A DNA stretch of 64,000 bases from Roseobacter sp. (GTDB lineage Bacteria > Pseudomonadota > Alphaproteobacteria > Rhodobacterales > Rhodobacteraceae): positions 62,001 through 126,000 of the forward strand of contig JADFAE010000009.1 of the NCBI GenBank assembly GCA_015665415.1, in the 5' to 3' direction. A model generated the notes under the pieces. That model did not search any database. It was not told where the DNA came from and saw only the letters and a list, made by a program, of their open reading frames with translations. Of the stretch, positions 8,913-17,108 are shown piece by piece. Positions within the stretch are counted from its first letter, which is position 1. Each line of letters begins with the position of its first letter. Made by a program: the position numbers and the translations under genes.

Positions 8913-9281
8913 CTAATCCTCATCCCAGGCATCAAGATGTTTCATTTCCTCTTCGATTTCAGCGACCACCTGCGAAGAGCTGAAAAAGAAGAGGTCGGGG
9001 GCGTCGAGATCGTCCATGAAAACTTCGATCTCGAGCTGCATCGCCTGGCCGTCAAAATCTCCATCCACCCGCCAACGCCGGGTTTCATCCAAGGCCAGTT
9101 CCGGCAGGGCATCGGTGATTGCGGCGGCAAAGTCCCGTGGCAGGGCAAACCGGGAGTTCTCTGCCAGCCGGGTCAGAAAGGGACCAACCTCTGCGCCATC
9201 GAAATTCGCCGAGGTCTCTGCGGTGATCGGCGGTGCCGCTGCGGGTTTGGGTTTGAACAGGTCGAGCAGGAAATTCAGCAC
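8913..9281 (-). CDS. Conserved hypothetical protein, 122 residues
   Basis: Acidic protein with no family recognised. It begins with a short hydrophobic stretch (MLNFLLDLFKPKP), a Pro/Ala linker, and a compact alpha/beta-looking part (FLTRLAENSRFALPRDFAAAITDALPELAL) ending in an acidic tail. The start is GTG with GGAG nine bases upstream. It sits 15 bp after the alcohol dehydrogenase stop and 4 bp before the enolase-superfamily start, so it is almost certainly cotranscribed with both. Codon use is like its neighbours. No signal peptide or transmembrane helix is clear. Confidence 0.7.
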   Translation of the reverse strand: MLNFLLDLFKPKPAAAPPITAETSANFDGAEVGPFLTRLAENSRFALPRDFAAAITDALPELALDETRRWRVDGDFDGQAMQLEIEVFMDDLDAPDLFFFSSSQVVAEIEEEMKHLDAWDED

Positions 9282-9296
9282 CGGATGGGCTCCGTC

Positions 9297-10397
9297 TTAG
9301 TCAGTCCGGTCAAACACAATCACATTGCGCTTGGCACTGCCAGTCTTTGTATCGGCAATGGCTTCATTGATTTGATCCAGACGCCAGCGCCCTGATATCA
9401 GCTCATCCAGTTTCAGCCGCCCTTGCTCATAGAGATCGACCATCCAGGGGATGTCGCGCTGGATCACTACATCGCCCATTTTGGAGCCGATCATGCCCTG
9501 GCCGACGGCGGCCATGATGACGGGCTCGTAAGTGGCTTTTTGACCGGAATGGGGCATGCCGATCATCACCGCCTTGCCGCCATAGCCCAGGTAGCGCAGC
9601 GCTTGTTCATAGGCGGGGATGGCACCTACGGTGACCAGAACCACATCGGCAGCCTTGCCGCCCAGTGCCTTGAAGGCGGTCTTCCACGGGGCTTTGAGGG
9701 TGCCCAGAACGCCGTCAGTGGCTCCAAATTCCTTGGCGATCTCCAGTTTTTCTTCGGTCATGTCGACGGCGACGATGCGCCGGGCTCCGGCAATACGCGC
9801 GCCCTGAATGGCGTTGAGGCCAACACCGCCTGCGCCAATCACCACCACATCCTGTCCCGCGCGCAATTGCGCTGCGTTTACGGCAGCGCCAACGCCGGTG
9901 ATCACCCCGCAAGAGATCAAGGCTGCGGCCTCTTTGTTGAGACTGTCGGGCACCTTTACGATCTGACGCTGATCAACCACTACTTTTTCGGCAAAGGCGC
10001 CGCAGGCCATGGCCTGCATCAGCGGCTCTCCCTCGGCAGTCTTTAGCGGGCCGGATTTGACCCCGTCGTAAGGGGTTTCACAGATCGTTGGCTTGCCACC
10101 GGCACAGCTGGGGCAACTGCCACAGGAGCGGATCAGGGTGACGATCACGCTGTCGCCCAGGGCAAAGCCGCTGACGCCCTCTCCAAGTTTGCTGATCACA
10201 CCGGCGGCCTCATGGCCATAAACGGCGGGCAGGAACCCGCCCCAGGCTCCCTCGGCAAAGGAAATGTCACTATGACAGATCGCCACCGCATCCAAAGAGA
10301 CTTCGACCTCACCCATGCGGGGATCTGCAATCTGGATCTCCTCGATCACCAGAGGGTCGCCAAAATTGTGACAGACGGCGGCTTTGATGGTTTGCAT
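9297..10397 (-). CDS. Zinc-dependent alcohol dehydrogenase (MDR family)
   Basis: 366-residue medium-chain NAD(P)-dependent dehydrogenase. Catalytic zinc ligands appear as Cys in AICHSDIS, HE in VYGHEAAGV, and Cys in LISCGVITG. The structural zinc site is CGSCPSCAGGKPTIC. The Rossmann nucleotide loop is VIGAGGVGLNAIQGARIAGA followed by an acidic VDM, favouring NAD. Similarity in layout to class III dehydrogenases is clear, but a second and better candidate for the glutathione-formaldehyde enzyme lies near the right end of the window, so this one probably acts on another alcohol. The ATG at 10397 has GGGAGA upstream and fits the conserved N-terminus MQTIKAAVC. Confidence 0.9.
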   Translation of the reverse strand: MQTIKAAVCHNFGDPLVIEEIQIADPRMGEVEVSLDAVAICHSDISFAEGAWGGFLPAVYGHEAAGVISKLGEGVSGFALGDSVIVTLIRSCGSCPSCAGGKPTICETPYDGVKSGPLKTAEGEPLMQAMACGAFAEKVVVDQRQIVKVPDSLNKEAAALISCGVITGVGAAVNAAQLRAGQDVVVIGAGGVGLNAIQGARIAGARRIVAVDMTEEKLEIAKEFGATDGVLGTLKAPWKTAFKALGGKAADVVLVTVGAIPAYEQALRYLGYGGKAVMIGMPHSGQKATYEPVIMAAVGQGMIGSKMGDVVIQRDIPWMVDLYEQGRLKLDELISGRWRLDQINEAIADTKTGSAKRNVIVFDRTD

Positions 10398-10476
10398 GGT
10401 GTTCTCCCTGTTTTGCAACACGGTGGCCCGCAGCCCACCGGCTCGCAAGTCTGAAACCGTCAGGGCGTGCCGATTT

Positions 10477-11676
10477 TTACGCCACGGAAGATTTGGTGCG
10501 CAGCAGGACCAGACAGCCGATCATCATCAGAACCAGCGCCAGAAGGAAAGGCGCACCTGGCAGGTAATAGCTGGTTTCGGGATCGGAAAACTGGGCAAAG
10601 ACCGCGGTCATCATCAAAGGTGAGATCACCATCGACAAGGCATGAACGGCGGTCATCACCCCTTGCAATTCTCCCTGCTGGTTGTCGGCCACTCGGCGTG
10701 ACATCATTCCTTGCAGGGCGGGTTGGACCATGGCACCCAGGGCCGCAATAGGGATCAGGGCGAGGGCCAGATTGCCGCTGGCGATCACCGCCAGAATGCC
10801 AAAGGCAACAAAGTCGAAAACCTGCCCCCAGAGCACCGCGCCGCGCTCAGTGGCCCAACGCACCACGTAGCGCAGCAGCCAGCCTTGCACCAGAACGGAT
10901 GAAATGCCGTAAATGGCCAGCGAGGCCCCGATCATCTGTGGCTGCCAGCCAAAACGCTCGGCGGCGAAATAGGACCAGATTGCCGGGTAGACATAGATCG
11001 CCACCGAATAGAGGAAATAGACCCACATAAGCCCGGTGATTCCGGGGATGCGCCCGATGGCGCGAAAGGCCCCAAAGGGATTGGCACGGTGCCACTCAAA
11101 GGTCCGGCGGGTCTTGTCCGTCACGGTTTCGCGCATCACGAACCAGCCGAGGGTGAAATTGAGCGCGGCCAGCGCTGCGGCGGCATAAAAGGGCGCGCGG
11201 GTGTCGATCTCACCCAAAAAGCCGCCCATTAGGGGCCCCAGGACAAAACCAGCCCCAAAGGCGGCGCCCAACAGGCCAAAATTGGCGGCTTTTTCCTTGG
11301 GATCAGAGATATCGGCGATATAGGCCCCGGCAGTGGCGTGGGTGGCGGCGGTGATGCCTCCGACTATGCGGCCAATCAGCAGCAGCCACAGCGAGCCCGC
11401 AACGGCCATCACAAGATAGTCCAGCGCCATCACAAACAGCGAAACCAGCAGCACCGGGCGACGCCCCAGCGCATCCGAGAGCGAGCCCAGCACCGGGCTG
11501 AACAGGAACTGCATCACCGCAAAACTTGCGCTCAGGATACCGCCCCAGATCGCAGCCTCCGACAGGCTGCCGCCCTGCACTTCGACGATCAGGTTGGGCA
11601 TGATCGGCATGATCAGACCAATGCCCATGGCGTCGATCATCACGGTCAAAAGCACAAAGATCAGGGGCAGGCGCAT
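10477..11676 (-). CDS. MFS drug efflux transporter, TetA-like
   Basis: 399-residue inner-membrane proton antiporter with about 12 hydrophobic segments. The motif between TM2 and TM3 is GSLSDALGRRPVLL, and TM5 has the antiporter-type GPLMGGFLGE. The first helix (IFVLLTVMIDAMGIGLIMPIMP) is very like class A/G tetracycline exporters, and the length matches TetA. The start at 11676 (MRLPLIF) was chosen over an upstream in-frame start that adds a non-conserved Pro/Arg-rich stretch. It follows pcaB by 49 bp on the same strand. Many chromosomal relatives export unknown compounds, so tetracycline resistance is not implied. Confidence 0.87.
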   Translation of the reverse strand: MRLPLIFVLLTVMIDAMGIGLIMPIMPNLIVEVQGGSLSEAAIWGGILSASFAVMQFLFSPVLGSLSDALGRRPVLLVSLFVMALDYLVMAVAGSLWLLLIGRIVGGITAATHATAGAYIADISDPKEKAANFGLLGAAFGAGFVLGPLMGGFLGEIDTRAPFYAAAALAALNFTLGWFVMRETVTDKTRRTFEWHRANPFGAFRAIGRIPGITGLMWVYFLYSVAIYVYPAIWSYFAAERFGWQPQMIGASLAIYGISSVLVQGWLLRYVVRWATERGAVLWGQVFDFVAFGILAVIASGNLALALIPIAALGAMVQPALQGMMSRRVADNQQGELQGVMTAVHALSMVISPLMMTAVFAQFSDPETSYYLPGAPFLLALVLMMIGCLVLLRTKSSVA

Positions 11677-11725
11677 CAAAGCTTCTCTTAATGTCGGGGC
11701 GGGCCGCAGCGGTGGGAGGAGGGGG

Positions 11726-13063
11726 CTAGTCTTGCGCCAATTCCGCTGCTTTTCCGGCAAAACGCAAGGCTTCCGCTGGGGCATTTCCCAATTGTTGGGC
11801 CGGATCGAACAGCCTGTCCGTGTCCAGCGCGGGGAAATCGCGGCTCACCAGGTCGCGCAGCGATGTTTGGGTGTCACCCGCCTCCCGGCACAGGATCTTT
11901 ACCCGGGCCTGGGCTTCGGGCCGGGCCAGCATTTCTGCCAGAGCAAAACTCAGGGCCTCGGCGTGGATCATGTCCAGGCCAGAGGCAAGGGCGGCACCCA
12001 TGGCTGCGGGCTGCGGCGTGATCCCGGCGCAGAGATCGCGTGCGATGCGGGCCGCGCTGGCTGTCCCCAGCACTATCTGCGGCAGACACAGCCATTCGCT
12101 GAACCAGGCGGCCCCGTCGCGCTGATGCTGCTGCAAGGCTGCCCCATGCAGGATCGACAACAACCCAGTGCCTTGGCGCGCAAGGGCCACCAGGGACGCG
12201 GGCGCAACCGGGTTCTGCTTTTGCGGCATGGTGGAGGAGGCGCCAGCCTCGCCTAGTGAAATTTCGCCGATGCCGGTCTGCACCAGGGCGGTGCAGTCCT
12301 CGCCCAGCTTGCCCAGGGCGAGGTTCACCCGCACCATCCAGTCCATCAGCCGCAACAGCGGTGTGCGGTCGCTGTGCCAGCTGCGTTCGGGATCCGTGAG
12401 CCCCAGGGCCTTGGCCATCTCAGCCCGTATTTCAGCGGCCTGAGGCCCCAGCGCCCCCGCCGTCCCGGCGGCACCGGTGAGCGAGATCAACAGGCAGGTT
12501 TTGCGCAAGGCAGGGAGTTCTGCCAGCAGATCAAGCAGCGGCTGCCCCCAGGATGCGGCGACAGCGCCAAAACTGGTGGGTGTCGCATGTTGGCCATAGG
12601 TGCGCGCGGGCATTGGCAGATTGGCATGATCGCGCGCCAGTTTGGCGAGCGAAGTGATCCCCAATTTCAGGTCATCCTCGATCAGGGCAAGGGCCTGACG
12701 CAGGCGAAGCATCAGCCCGGTGTCCATGATGTCCTGCGAGGTGGCTCCCCAATGGACATATTGCGCGTGCTCTGGCGCGTTCATCTCGGCCCGGAAAGCG
12801 GCGACCAGCCCCGGCACCGGCACGCCGTTCTGGCCCGTGGCCTTGCGGATGGAGCCGGGGTCCATCGCCACTTCCATCACGGCACGACCAATGGCGGCGG
12901 CGCTGAGCTCGGGGATCACGCCGAGCGCGCCCTGGGCCTTGGCCAATGCGCCTTCGACCAGCAACATGGCGCGGGTCTCGGCGGTATCGGTGAACAGGCG
13001 ACCGACATCGCCGGAGGTGAAGAGATCGCCATAGATCTGGCTGTCAAAGACGGAAGCGGCCAT
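11726..13063 (-). CDS. pcaB: 3-carboxy-cis,cis-muconate cycloisomerase
   Basis: 445-residue fumarase/aspartase-superfamily enzyme that lactonises beta-carboxymuconate in the protocatechuate branch of the beta-ketoadipate pathway. The family signature is GEAGASSTMPQKQNPVAPAS, with the catalytic flexible loop. Other conserved blocks are YVHWGATSQDIMDT and ARTYGQHATPTSFG. The length fits PcaB. Its start overlaps the stop of the alpha/beta hydrolase by one base, and pcaD lies just upstream, so three pathway-related genes are coupled. The protocatechuate dioxygenase genes are not in this window. Confidence 0.92.
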   Translation of the reverse strand: MAASVFDSQIYGDLFTSGDVGRLFTDTAETRAMLLVEGALAKAQGALGVIPELSAAAIGRAVMEVAMDPGSIRKATGQNGVPVPGLVAAFRAEMNAPEHAQYVHWGATSQDIMDTGLMLRLRQALALIEDDLKLGITSLAKLARDHANLPMPARTYGQHATPTSFGAVAASWGQPLLDLLAELPALRKTCLLISLTGAAGTAGALGPQAAEIRAEMAKALGLTDPERSWHSDRTPLLRLMDWMVRVNLALGKLGEDCTALVQTGIGEISLGEAGASSTMPQKQNPVAPASLVALARQGTGLLSILHGAALQQHQRDGAAWFSEWLCLPQIVLGTASAARIARDLCAGITPQPAAMGAALASGLDMIHAEALSFALAEMLARPEAQARVKILCREAGDTQTSLRDLVSRDFPALDTDRLFDPAQQLGNAPAEALRFAGKAAELAQD

Positions 13064-13773
13064 CAGATGTCCTTTGCGATTTGCCCGATCAGATCACCCA
13101 GCCCATCGGGGTTGGCGAAAAAGGGCGAATGAGAACTGTGCATGTCGTGTACCGAAGTTCGCGGCCAATCCGCAACCATCGCGGCCTGGTACTCCGGCGG
13201 GATGGTCTGGTCTTTGGTGCAGCGAATATAGGCTTTGGCGGTGCCCTGCCAATTCTGACCCAGAGTAAGAGGCGTGTCCTGCGGGCGGATCGCCTGGGGG
13301 CACAGCCGGGGCAGAGCATAGGCCACCGTCTCGGCGGGGCAGTCGTGATAAAACAGGCGCGGGGCCTCGTCGGGGTCGATGGTGTAGCTGGTGCCGCTGG
13401 CATCCTTGATTGCCGCCGCCCCGATGGTCTGGCGCGGTCCGGCCTTGCGCATCTCGATCAACGACAGGCCGGATCTGGGCACATAGGCACAGAGATAGAT
13501 CAATCCCCGCAGGTGGTCGGGACGCATTTCCGCGGCGGCAGAGATCGGATAACCACCCCAGGAATGTCCCAACACCAGCGTCTCAGGTGTCGTAGCGGCC
13601 AAGATCGCCTCGGCGCTTTCTTCCAGCGTGACGGCGGCAAGGTCTCGCCCGTCGCCATGTCCGGGCAGGTCGATGGCATGGGCGCTGTGGCCGCGCCGTT
13701 CCAGCGCCGGGATCAGATCGCGCCAGCACCAGGCCCCGTGGCAAGAGCCATGTACCAAAAGGAGATCAGCCAA
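13063..13773 (-). CDS. Alpha/beta hydrolase, esterase-like
   Basis: 236-residue cytoplasmic serine hydrolase. The oxyanion turn is LLVHGSCHGAWCW, the nucleophile elbow is GHSWGG, and the C-terminal His is in MHSSHSPFF. The architecture resembles the salicylate-binding-protein/methylesterase type of the fold (DLLLVHGSCHGAWCWRDL). The start is TTG and overlaps the end of pcaD by 8 bp; its stop overlaps pcaB by one base. Being embedded in the pca run suggests it releases an aromatic acid from an ester that then feeds the pathway. That role is inferred. Confidence 0.82.
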   Translation of the reverse strand: MADLLLVHGSCHGAWCWRDLIPALERRGHSAHAIDLPGHGDGRDLAAVTLEESAEAILAATTPETLVLGHSWGGYPISAAAEMRPDHLRGLIYLCAYVPRSGLSLIEMRKAGPRQTIGAAAIKDASGTSYTIDPDEAPRLFYHDCPAETVAYALPRLCPQAIRPQDTPLTLGQNWQGTAKAYIRCTKDQTIPPEYQAAMVADWPRTSVHDMHSSHSPFFANPDGLGDLIGQIAKDI

Positions 13774-14557
13774 TATGCCCGGTCTCCCGCAGGAATTGGG
13801 TCAGGCGCGCGGCATAGTCATCGGGTTGCTCGACGCAGGGAATATGTCCGGCCCGGCGGATCAGATGAAACTGGCTGCCGGGGATCAGATTGACGGTTTC
13901 ACGCACCAGATCTGGCGGGGTAGAGCCGTCCTCGGAGCCTGCAAAGCCCAGACAGGGCAGGCGCAAGCCGCTGGTGGGGGTGTAAAAATCGGTGCCGGCG
14001 ATGGCCGCGCAGCAACCAGCATAGCCCGCTCGTGATTGCTGGGTCAGCATGTTGCGCCACAGCTGCAGTTCGGGCTTGGCGCGAAAATCACGGGCAAACC
14101 AGCGCTCCACCACATTGTCGGCCAGTGCTTCGATGCCGGTGTCTGTGACGGATTTGACCCGGTCTTTCCACATCTCGGCGGTGCCGATCTTGGCGGCAGT
14201 GTTCGACAGCACCAGCGCGCGCACCATGTCCAGACGTTTGACCGCCAGACCCTGGGCTATCATGCCGCCTATAGACAGCCCCACAAAGACCGCGTCGCGG
14301 ACTTCAAGATGATCCAGCAGGCGTTCGGCGTCGCGCACCAGTGCGCCCATGGAATAGGGTGCAGGCGGGCAGGACGACAGCCCGTGGCCGCGCTTGTCGT
14401 AGCGGATGATACGCAGCCCTGCGGGCAGGCGGGCGACCACCGCGTCCCAGACCCGCAGATCGGTGCCCAGAGAATTGGCAAAGACGATCGGTGCGCCCTG
14501 CGGGTCGCCATCAATTTGGTAGTGAAGCTGGACATCGCCCAGATCTGCGATCTGCAT
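13766..14557 (-). CDS. pcaD: 3-oxoadipate enol-lactonase
   Basis: 263-residue alpha/beta hydrolase that opens beta-ketoadipate enol-lactone. The N-terminus has NSLGTDLRVWD, typical of PcaD, followed by RYDKRGHGLSSCP. The nucleophile elbow is GLSIGGMIAQGLA. The C-terminal His is in RRAGHIPCVEQPD. The length is normal for stand-alone PcaD with no fused decarboxylase. It is the first gene of the run, with 252 bp of apparently non-coding sequence before the VOC gene, so the promoter is probably there. Confidence 0.92.
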   Translation of the reverse strand: MQIADLGDVQLHYQIDGDPQGAPIVFANSLGTDLRVWDAVVARLPAGLRIIRYDKRGHGLSSCPPAPYSMGALVRDAERLLDHLEVRDAVFVGLSIGGMIAQGLAVKRLDMVRALVLSNTAAKIGTAEMWKDRVKSVTDTGIEALADNVVERWFARDFRAKPELQLWRNMLTQQSRAGYAGCCAAIAGTDFYTPTSGLRLPCLGFAGSEDGSTPPDLVRETVNLIPGSQFHLIRRAGHIPCVEQPDDYAARLTQFLRETGHIG

Positions 14558-14809
14558 GGAGGACCCTCGTATTTCAATTCAGGCGCAACCTATGCCAGCG
14601 ATGCGGCAAGGGCAAACCCTGTGGCCAGGGTCCTTGATCTGGGTGGCATTTGCCGAGCGTTGGAGCTGGGGTTTTTGGATCAAAGCCTGGGCCCGGACGT
14701 TCCCTGATCGCCGTGTCGCAGGCGTGCAATGTCAGCTGTGGGCCCAGAACGACGGAGGCTCCGGAACGGCCTAAGGGCAGCTATATGGACTGAAATCTAG
14801 CGCAATTGA

Positions 14810-15187
14810 TCATGACCCGCTTGTCAAATCTTCTGCGAGCATGAGGGCGTTTCCATCGGGGTCATAAAAAGTTGCGGTCTTGACCATGCCGTCGACTACA
14901 TCAGTTTCACCGTCAAATTTGACCTTGGCCAGCTCCAACTTCTGCCTCGCAGCGTCCAAATCGGAGATCCCAAAGACGGGTACGCAGTTGCCCGGTGCAG
15001 GCCTGGTATGCTCGCCAAGGCCGATGGTCACGCCAGCAGTTTTTGTTTGAAGTTCAGTCCAACCTGCATCGTCTGCGTGGTAGATGGTCACAAACCCCAA
15101 CATATTTTCGTACCACTCAGCACTTTTGTGACGATCCTTGACGGACAGAGAAATAGTTATGGTTTCATCGAGCGCAACAAGAGACAT
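14810..15187 (-). CDS. VOC-family (glyoxalase/bleomycin-resistance fold) protein
   Basis: 125 residues forming one vicinal-oxygen-chelate domain. Strand-helix units are visible in ISLSVKDRHKSAEWYENMLGF and in the closing ATFYDPDGNALMLAEDL. Ligand positions are partly conserved, with the Glu of MLAED. It could be a lyase, a dioxygenase or a binding protein. It is divergent from an HxlR-type regulator with only 39 bp between starts, so that regulator probably controls it. The pair is visibly more A+T rich than the surrounding genes. Confidence 0.8.
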   Translation of the reverse strand: MSLVALDETITISLSVKDRHKSAEWYENMLGFVTIYHADDAGWTELQTKTAGVTIGLGEHTRPAPGNCVPVFGISDLDAARQKLELAKVKFDGETDVVDGMVKTATFYDPDGNALMLAEDLTSGS

Positions 15188-15226
15188 AGTCTTCCCTTTT
15201 CAATAAAAATATATTAACTATACTTT

Positions 15227-15778
15227 ATGTACATTGAGTTGTTTGTCAACATTACTTCAAGAGCTTGGGCGCTGCCCATACTATCAAACCTGCACGCAGG
15301 CATCGCCGGGCGACAGGCACCCTTGCTGGTGGCAACAGGGGCGAGCAGGACAGCTTTTGCACAAAGCATGGATCACTTAATCGCAATGGGGTTAGTAGAG
15401 CGAAACCCCGGGTACGGTCATCCACTGCGTCCAGAATTTCGGCTCACACCGCTTGGAATAACTGCCGCTGCAATTGCCAACAAAATTCAAAATGCTTCCG
15501 CTGGGGAAGGTCAAAAATTGCTCCGACGATCATGGACGTTACCGGTGTTGACGTCGCTTCGCTCGCCAAGTCACTTCAATGACATCAAACGGAAATTGCC
15601 GACAATTACAGATCGAGCCTTGTCGCAATCTTTGAAATCTATGGAAGTGAAAAACTGGGTTTGCCGTGACGTCGACGAGACTGTCCGCCCGCCGAGATCA
15701 ATCTACCAGGCTGTAAATGTTGGCAGAGTGATCAGTAGTGTAACTGCACATGAAATTAGCTTTGTCAGGCAAAGCTAG
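15227..15778 (+). CDS. HxlR-like regulator with two winged-helix domains
   Basis: 183 residues, about twice the length of a single HxlR domain minus linkers. Residues ~10-80 contain RAWALPILSNLHAG, a helix-turn-helix-like ASRTAFAQSMDHLIAMGLVER and a wing ending in RLTPLG. Residues ~95-170 repeat the plan with RRSWTLPVLTSLRSPSHFNDIKRKL, TDRALSQSLKSMEVKNWVCR and a wing. No ribosome-binding site precedes the ATG, so the message may be leaderless or the true start slightly later. A small dyad (GTTG-N5-CAAC, 15238-15250) lies at the 5' end of the gene. It is probably a repressor of the divergent VOC gene. The lower G+C suggests horizontal acquisition of the pair. Confidence 0.72.
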   Translation: MYIELFVNITSRAWALPILSNLHAGIAGRQAPLLVATGASRTAFAQSMDHLIAMGLVERNPGYGHPLRPEFRLTPLGITAAAIANKIQNASAGEGQKLLRRSWTLPVLTSLRSPSHFNDIKRKLPTITDRALSQSLKSMEVKNWVCRDVDETVRPPRSIYQAVNVGRVISSVTAHEISFVRQS

Positions 15779-15866
15779 ACGTCGTTTAGACGTTGCGACT
15801 GTCAAGAAACTCTCCCTAACGGGATTCGCGAAGGCTGCAGAGTTAAGTTGCGATCTTCCATCCGCT

Positions 15867-17072
15867 TTAGCTGTCGTCTCCGTCGATCTCCATATGGGCC
15901 ATGATCTGGCCGTGGTCCGAGGCCAGCTTGTTGTAGGGCGCTTCGGGGTGGCTGCCATCCGTTAGATGATCGTTGAAGACGCTGTAGTAATGCATGCGTC
16001 CAAAGGCGCCGGACCAGGCGGGATCAAAGTGGCGCGACATGTAGATCTGGTCGATGCTTTCATGAACGCCGCCAAAGGCGGTGGTGTAGACCACATCGCG
16101 CAACGACCGCTTGAGGAAGATCTTTTCCGCCGAACGCAGCCGTACCCGATCAACAGCCTCCTGGATCTGGGCGTTTTCCTGGCGGCTATAGCGGTCGCTG
16201 CCATGTTTGGCGTCATGGCGCAGCATCCATGAGTAATTCTTGAACGGAACCTCGCCCGAGATGATCTCGCTGCTGACGGCGTGTTCACCATCATTGAAAT
16301 CGCCCAGGACCATGACGGCGCGGTCCTGTTCCAGCTCATCCAGGATGGCGCGGCGCAACACCCAGGCCTCGCCCATGCGGCGCAGCGCAGCCCGCAGGGC
16401 CCCCAGCGCACGGCCTGCCGGATCATAGGCGGTGAGCGCGGCTTCGGGCGCATGGGGCGCGCCGGTAGGGGTGATGAATTCGCCCAGTTTCGATTTCAGG
16501 TGGCAGTTGAAGACGGTGACCTCTTGGCCATAGATCGGAATGCGCGCCTTCAGGATCGGACGGGACAGGCGGCGCAGAGTGTAAAACCCGGCTTCCTCGT
16601 CGCCACCAAGACCCGACATCGGAATGTCCAGCGGCTGTTCCAGCTCCTGGATCACCTCGGGCGTGCCGACAAAGCCAAAACGCGACAGGATGGCCAGGCC
16701 GGGGCGGCGCTGCCCGGGCTGGTCTGTGTCATTCACGTTGGGCGCAAAGGCCAGGCCGCCTGTTCCGTAGGGATCATAGGCGAGTTTGCGAAAAATCGCC
16801 TTGCGGTGATAACGTTTGGAGCGGTCAGGGACTGTGGCGGTATTGGCCTCGATACCGCGCTGATCTGCCTCGGCAATCACCTGTCGCAAGGCCCCCTCGT
16901 CAAAGATCTCCTGAAAGCCGACAATATCGGCATCCAGGGTCAGCAGCTGATCCGCCAACCAGTCCGATTTCCAGGCGTATTCCTCGGGGGTGTAGCTTTG
17001 GAATTTGTAATATTCCTGATCCGGGCCAATCAGGTTCTTCACGTTGAAAGAGGCGATGGTAAATCGGGTCAT
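15867..17072 (-). CDS. Endonuclease/exonuclease/phosphatase family protein
   Basis: 401-residue metal-dependent phosphoesterase of the DNase I-like fold. Hallmarks in order: N-terminal IASFNVKNL with the metal-binding Asn, DIVGFQEI with the metal Glu, FNCHLKSK, VLGDFND, and the C-terminal ASDHGQIMAHME with catalytic Asp-His. No signal peptide is visible. The substrate may be a nucleic acid, a phospholipid or a phosphosugar; the sequence does not say. It lies alone on the minus strand, 36 bp after the dehydratase start. Confidence 0.85.
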   Translation of the reverse strand: MTRFTIASFNVKNLIGPDQEYYKFQSYTPEEYAWKSDWLADQLLTLDADIVGFQEIFDEGALRQVIAEADQRGIEANTATVPDRSKRYHRKAIFRKLAYDPYGTGGLAFAPNVNDTDQPGQRRPGLAILSRFGFVGTPEVIQELEQPLDIPMSGLGGDEEAGFYTLRRLSRPILKARIPIYGQEVTVFNCHLKSKLGEFITPTGAPHAPEAALTAYDPAGRALGALRAALRRMGEAWVLRRAILDELEQDRAVMVLGDFNDGEHAVSSEIISGEVPFKNYSWMLRHDAKHGSDRYSRQENAQIQEAVDRVRLRSAEKIFLKRSLRDVVYTTAFGGVHESIDQIYMSRHFDPAWSGAFGRMHYYSVFNDHLTDGSHPEAPYNKLASDHGQIMAHMEIDGDDS

Positions 17073-17108
17073 GTCAAAATCCCCTGCAAGAAACGGTGTC
17101 GCGCCGGG

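Noticed and set aside
7721-8983. 420-codon plus-strand open frame over the enolase-superfamily gene
   Set aside because: Antisense shadow; the minus strand carries complete enolase-superfamily motifs.
9297-10397. Calling this dehydrogenase the glutathione-dependent formaldehyde enzyme
   Set aside because: The gene at 62063-63178 has the class III marker region and is the better candidate; this one is left as a general Zn alcohol dehydrogenase.
14558-14809. Possible small gene between pcaD and the VOC gene
   Set aside because: Open frames there are short and have no ribosome-binding site or recognisable motif; treated as promoter/intergenic DNA.
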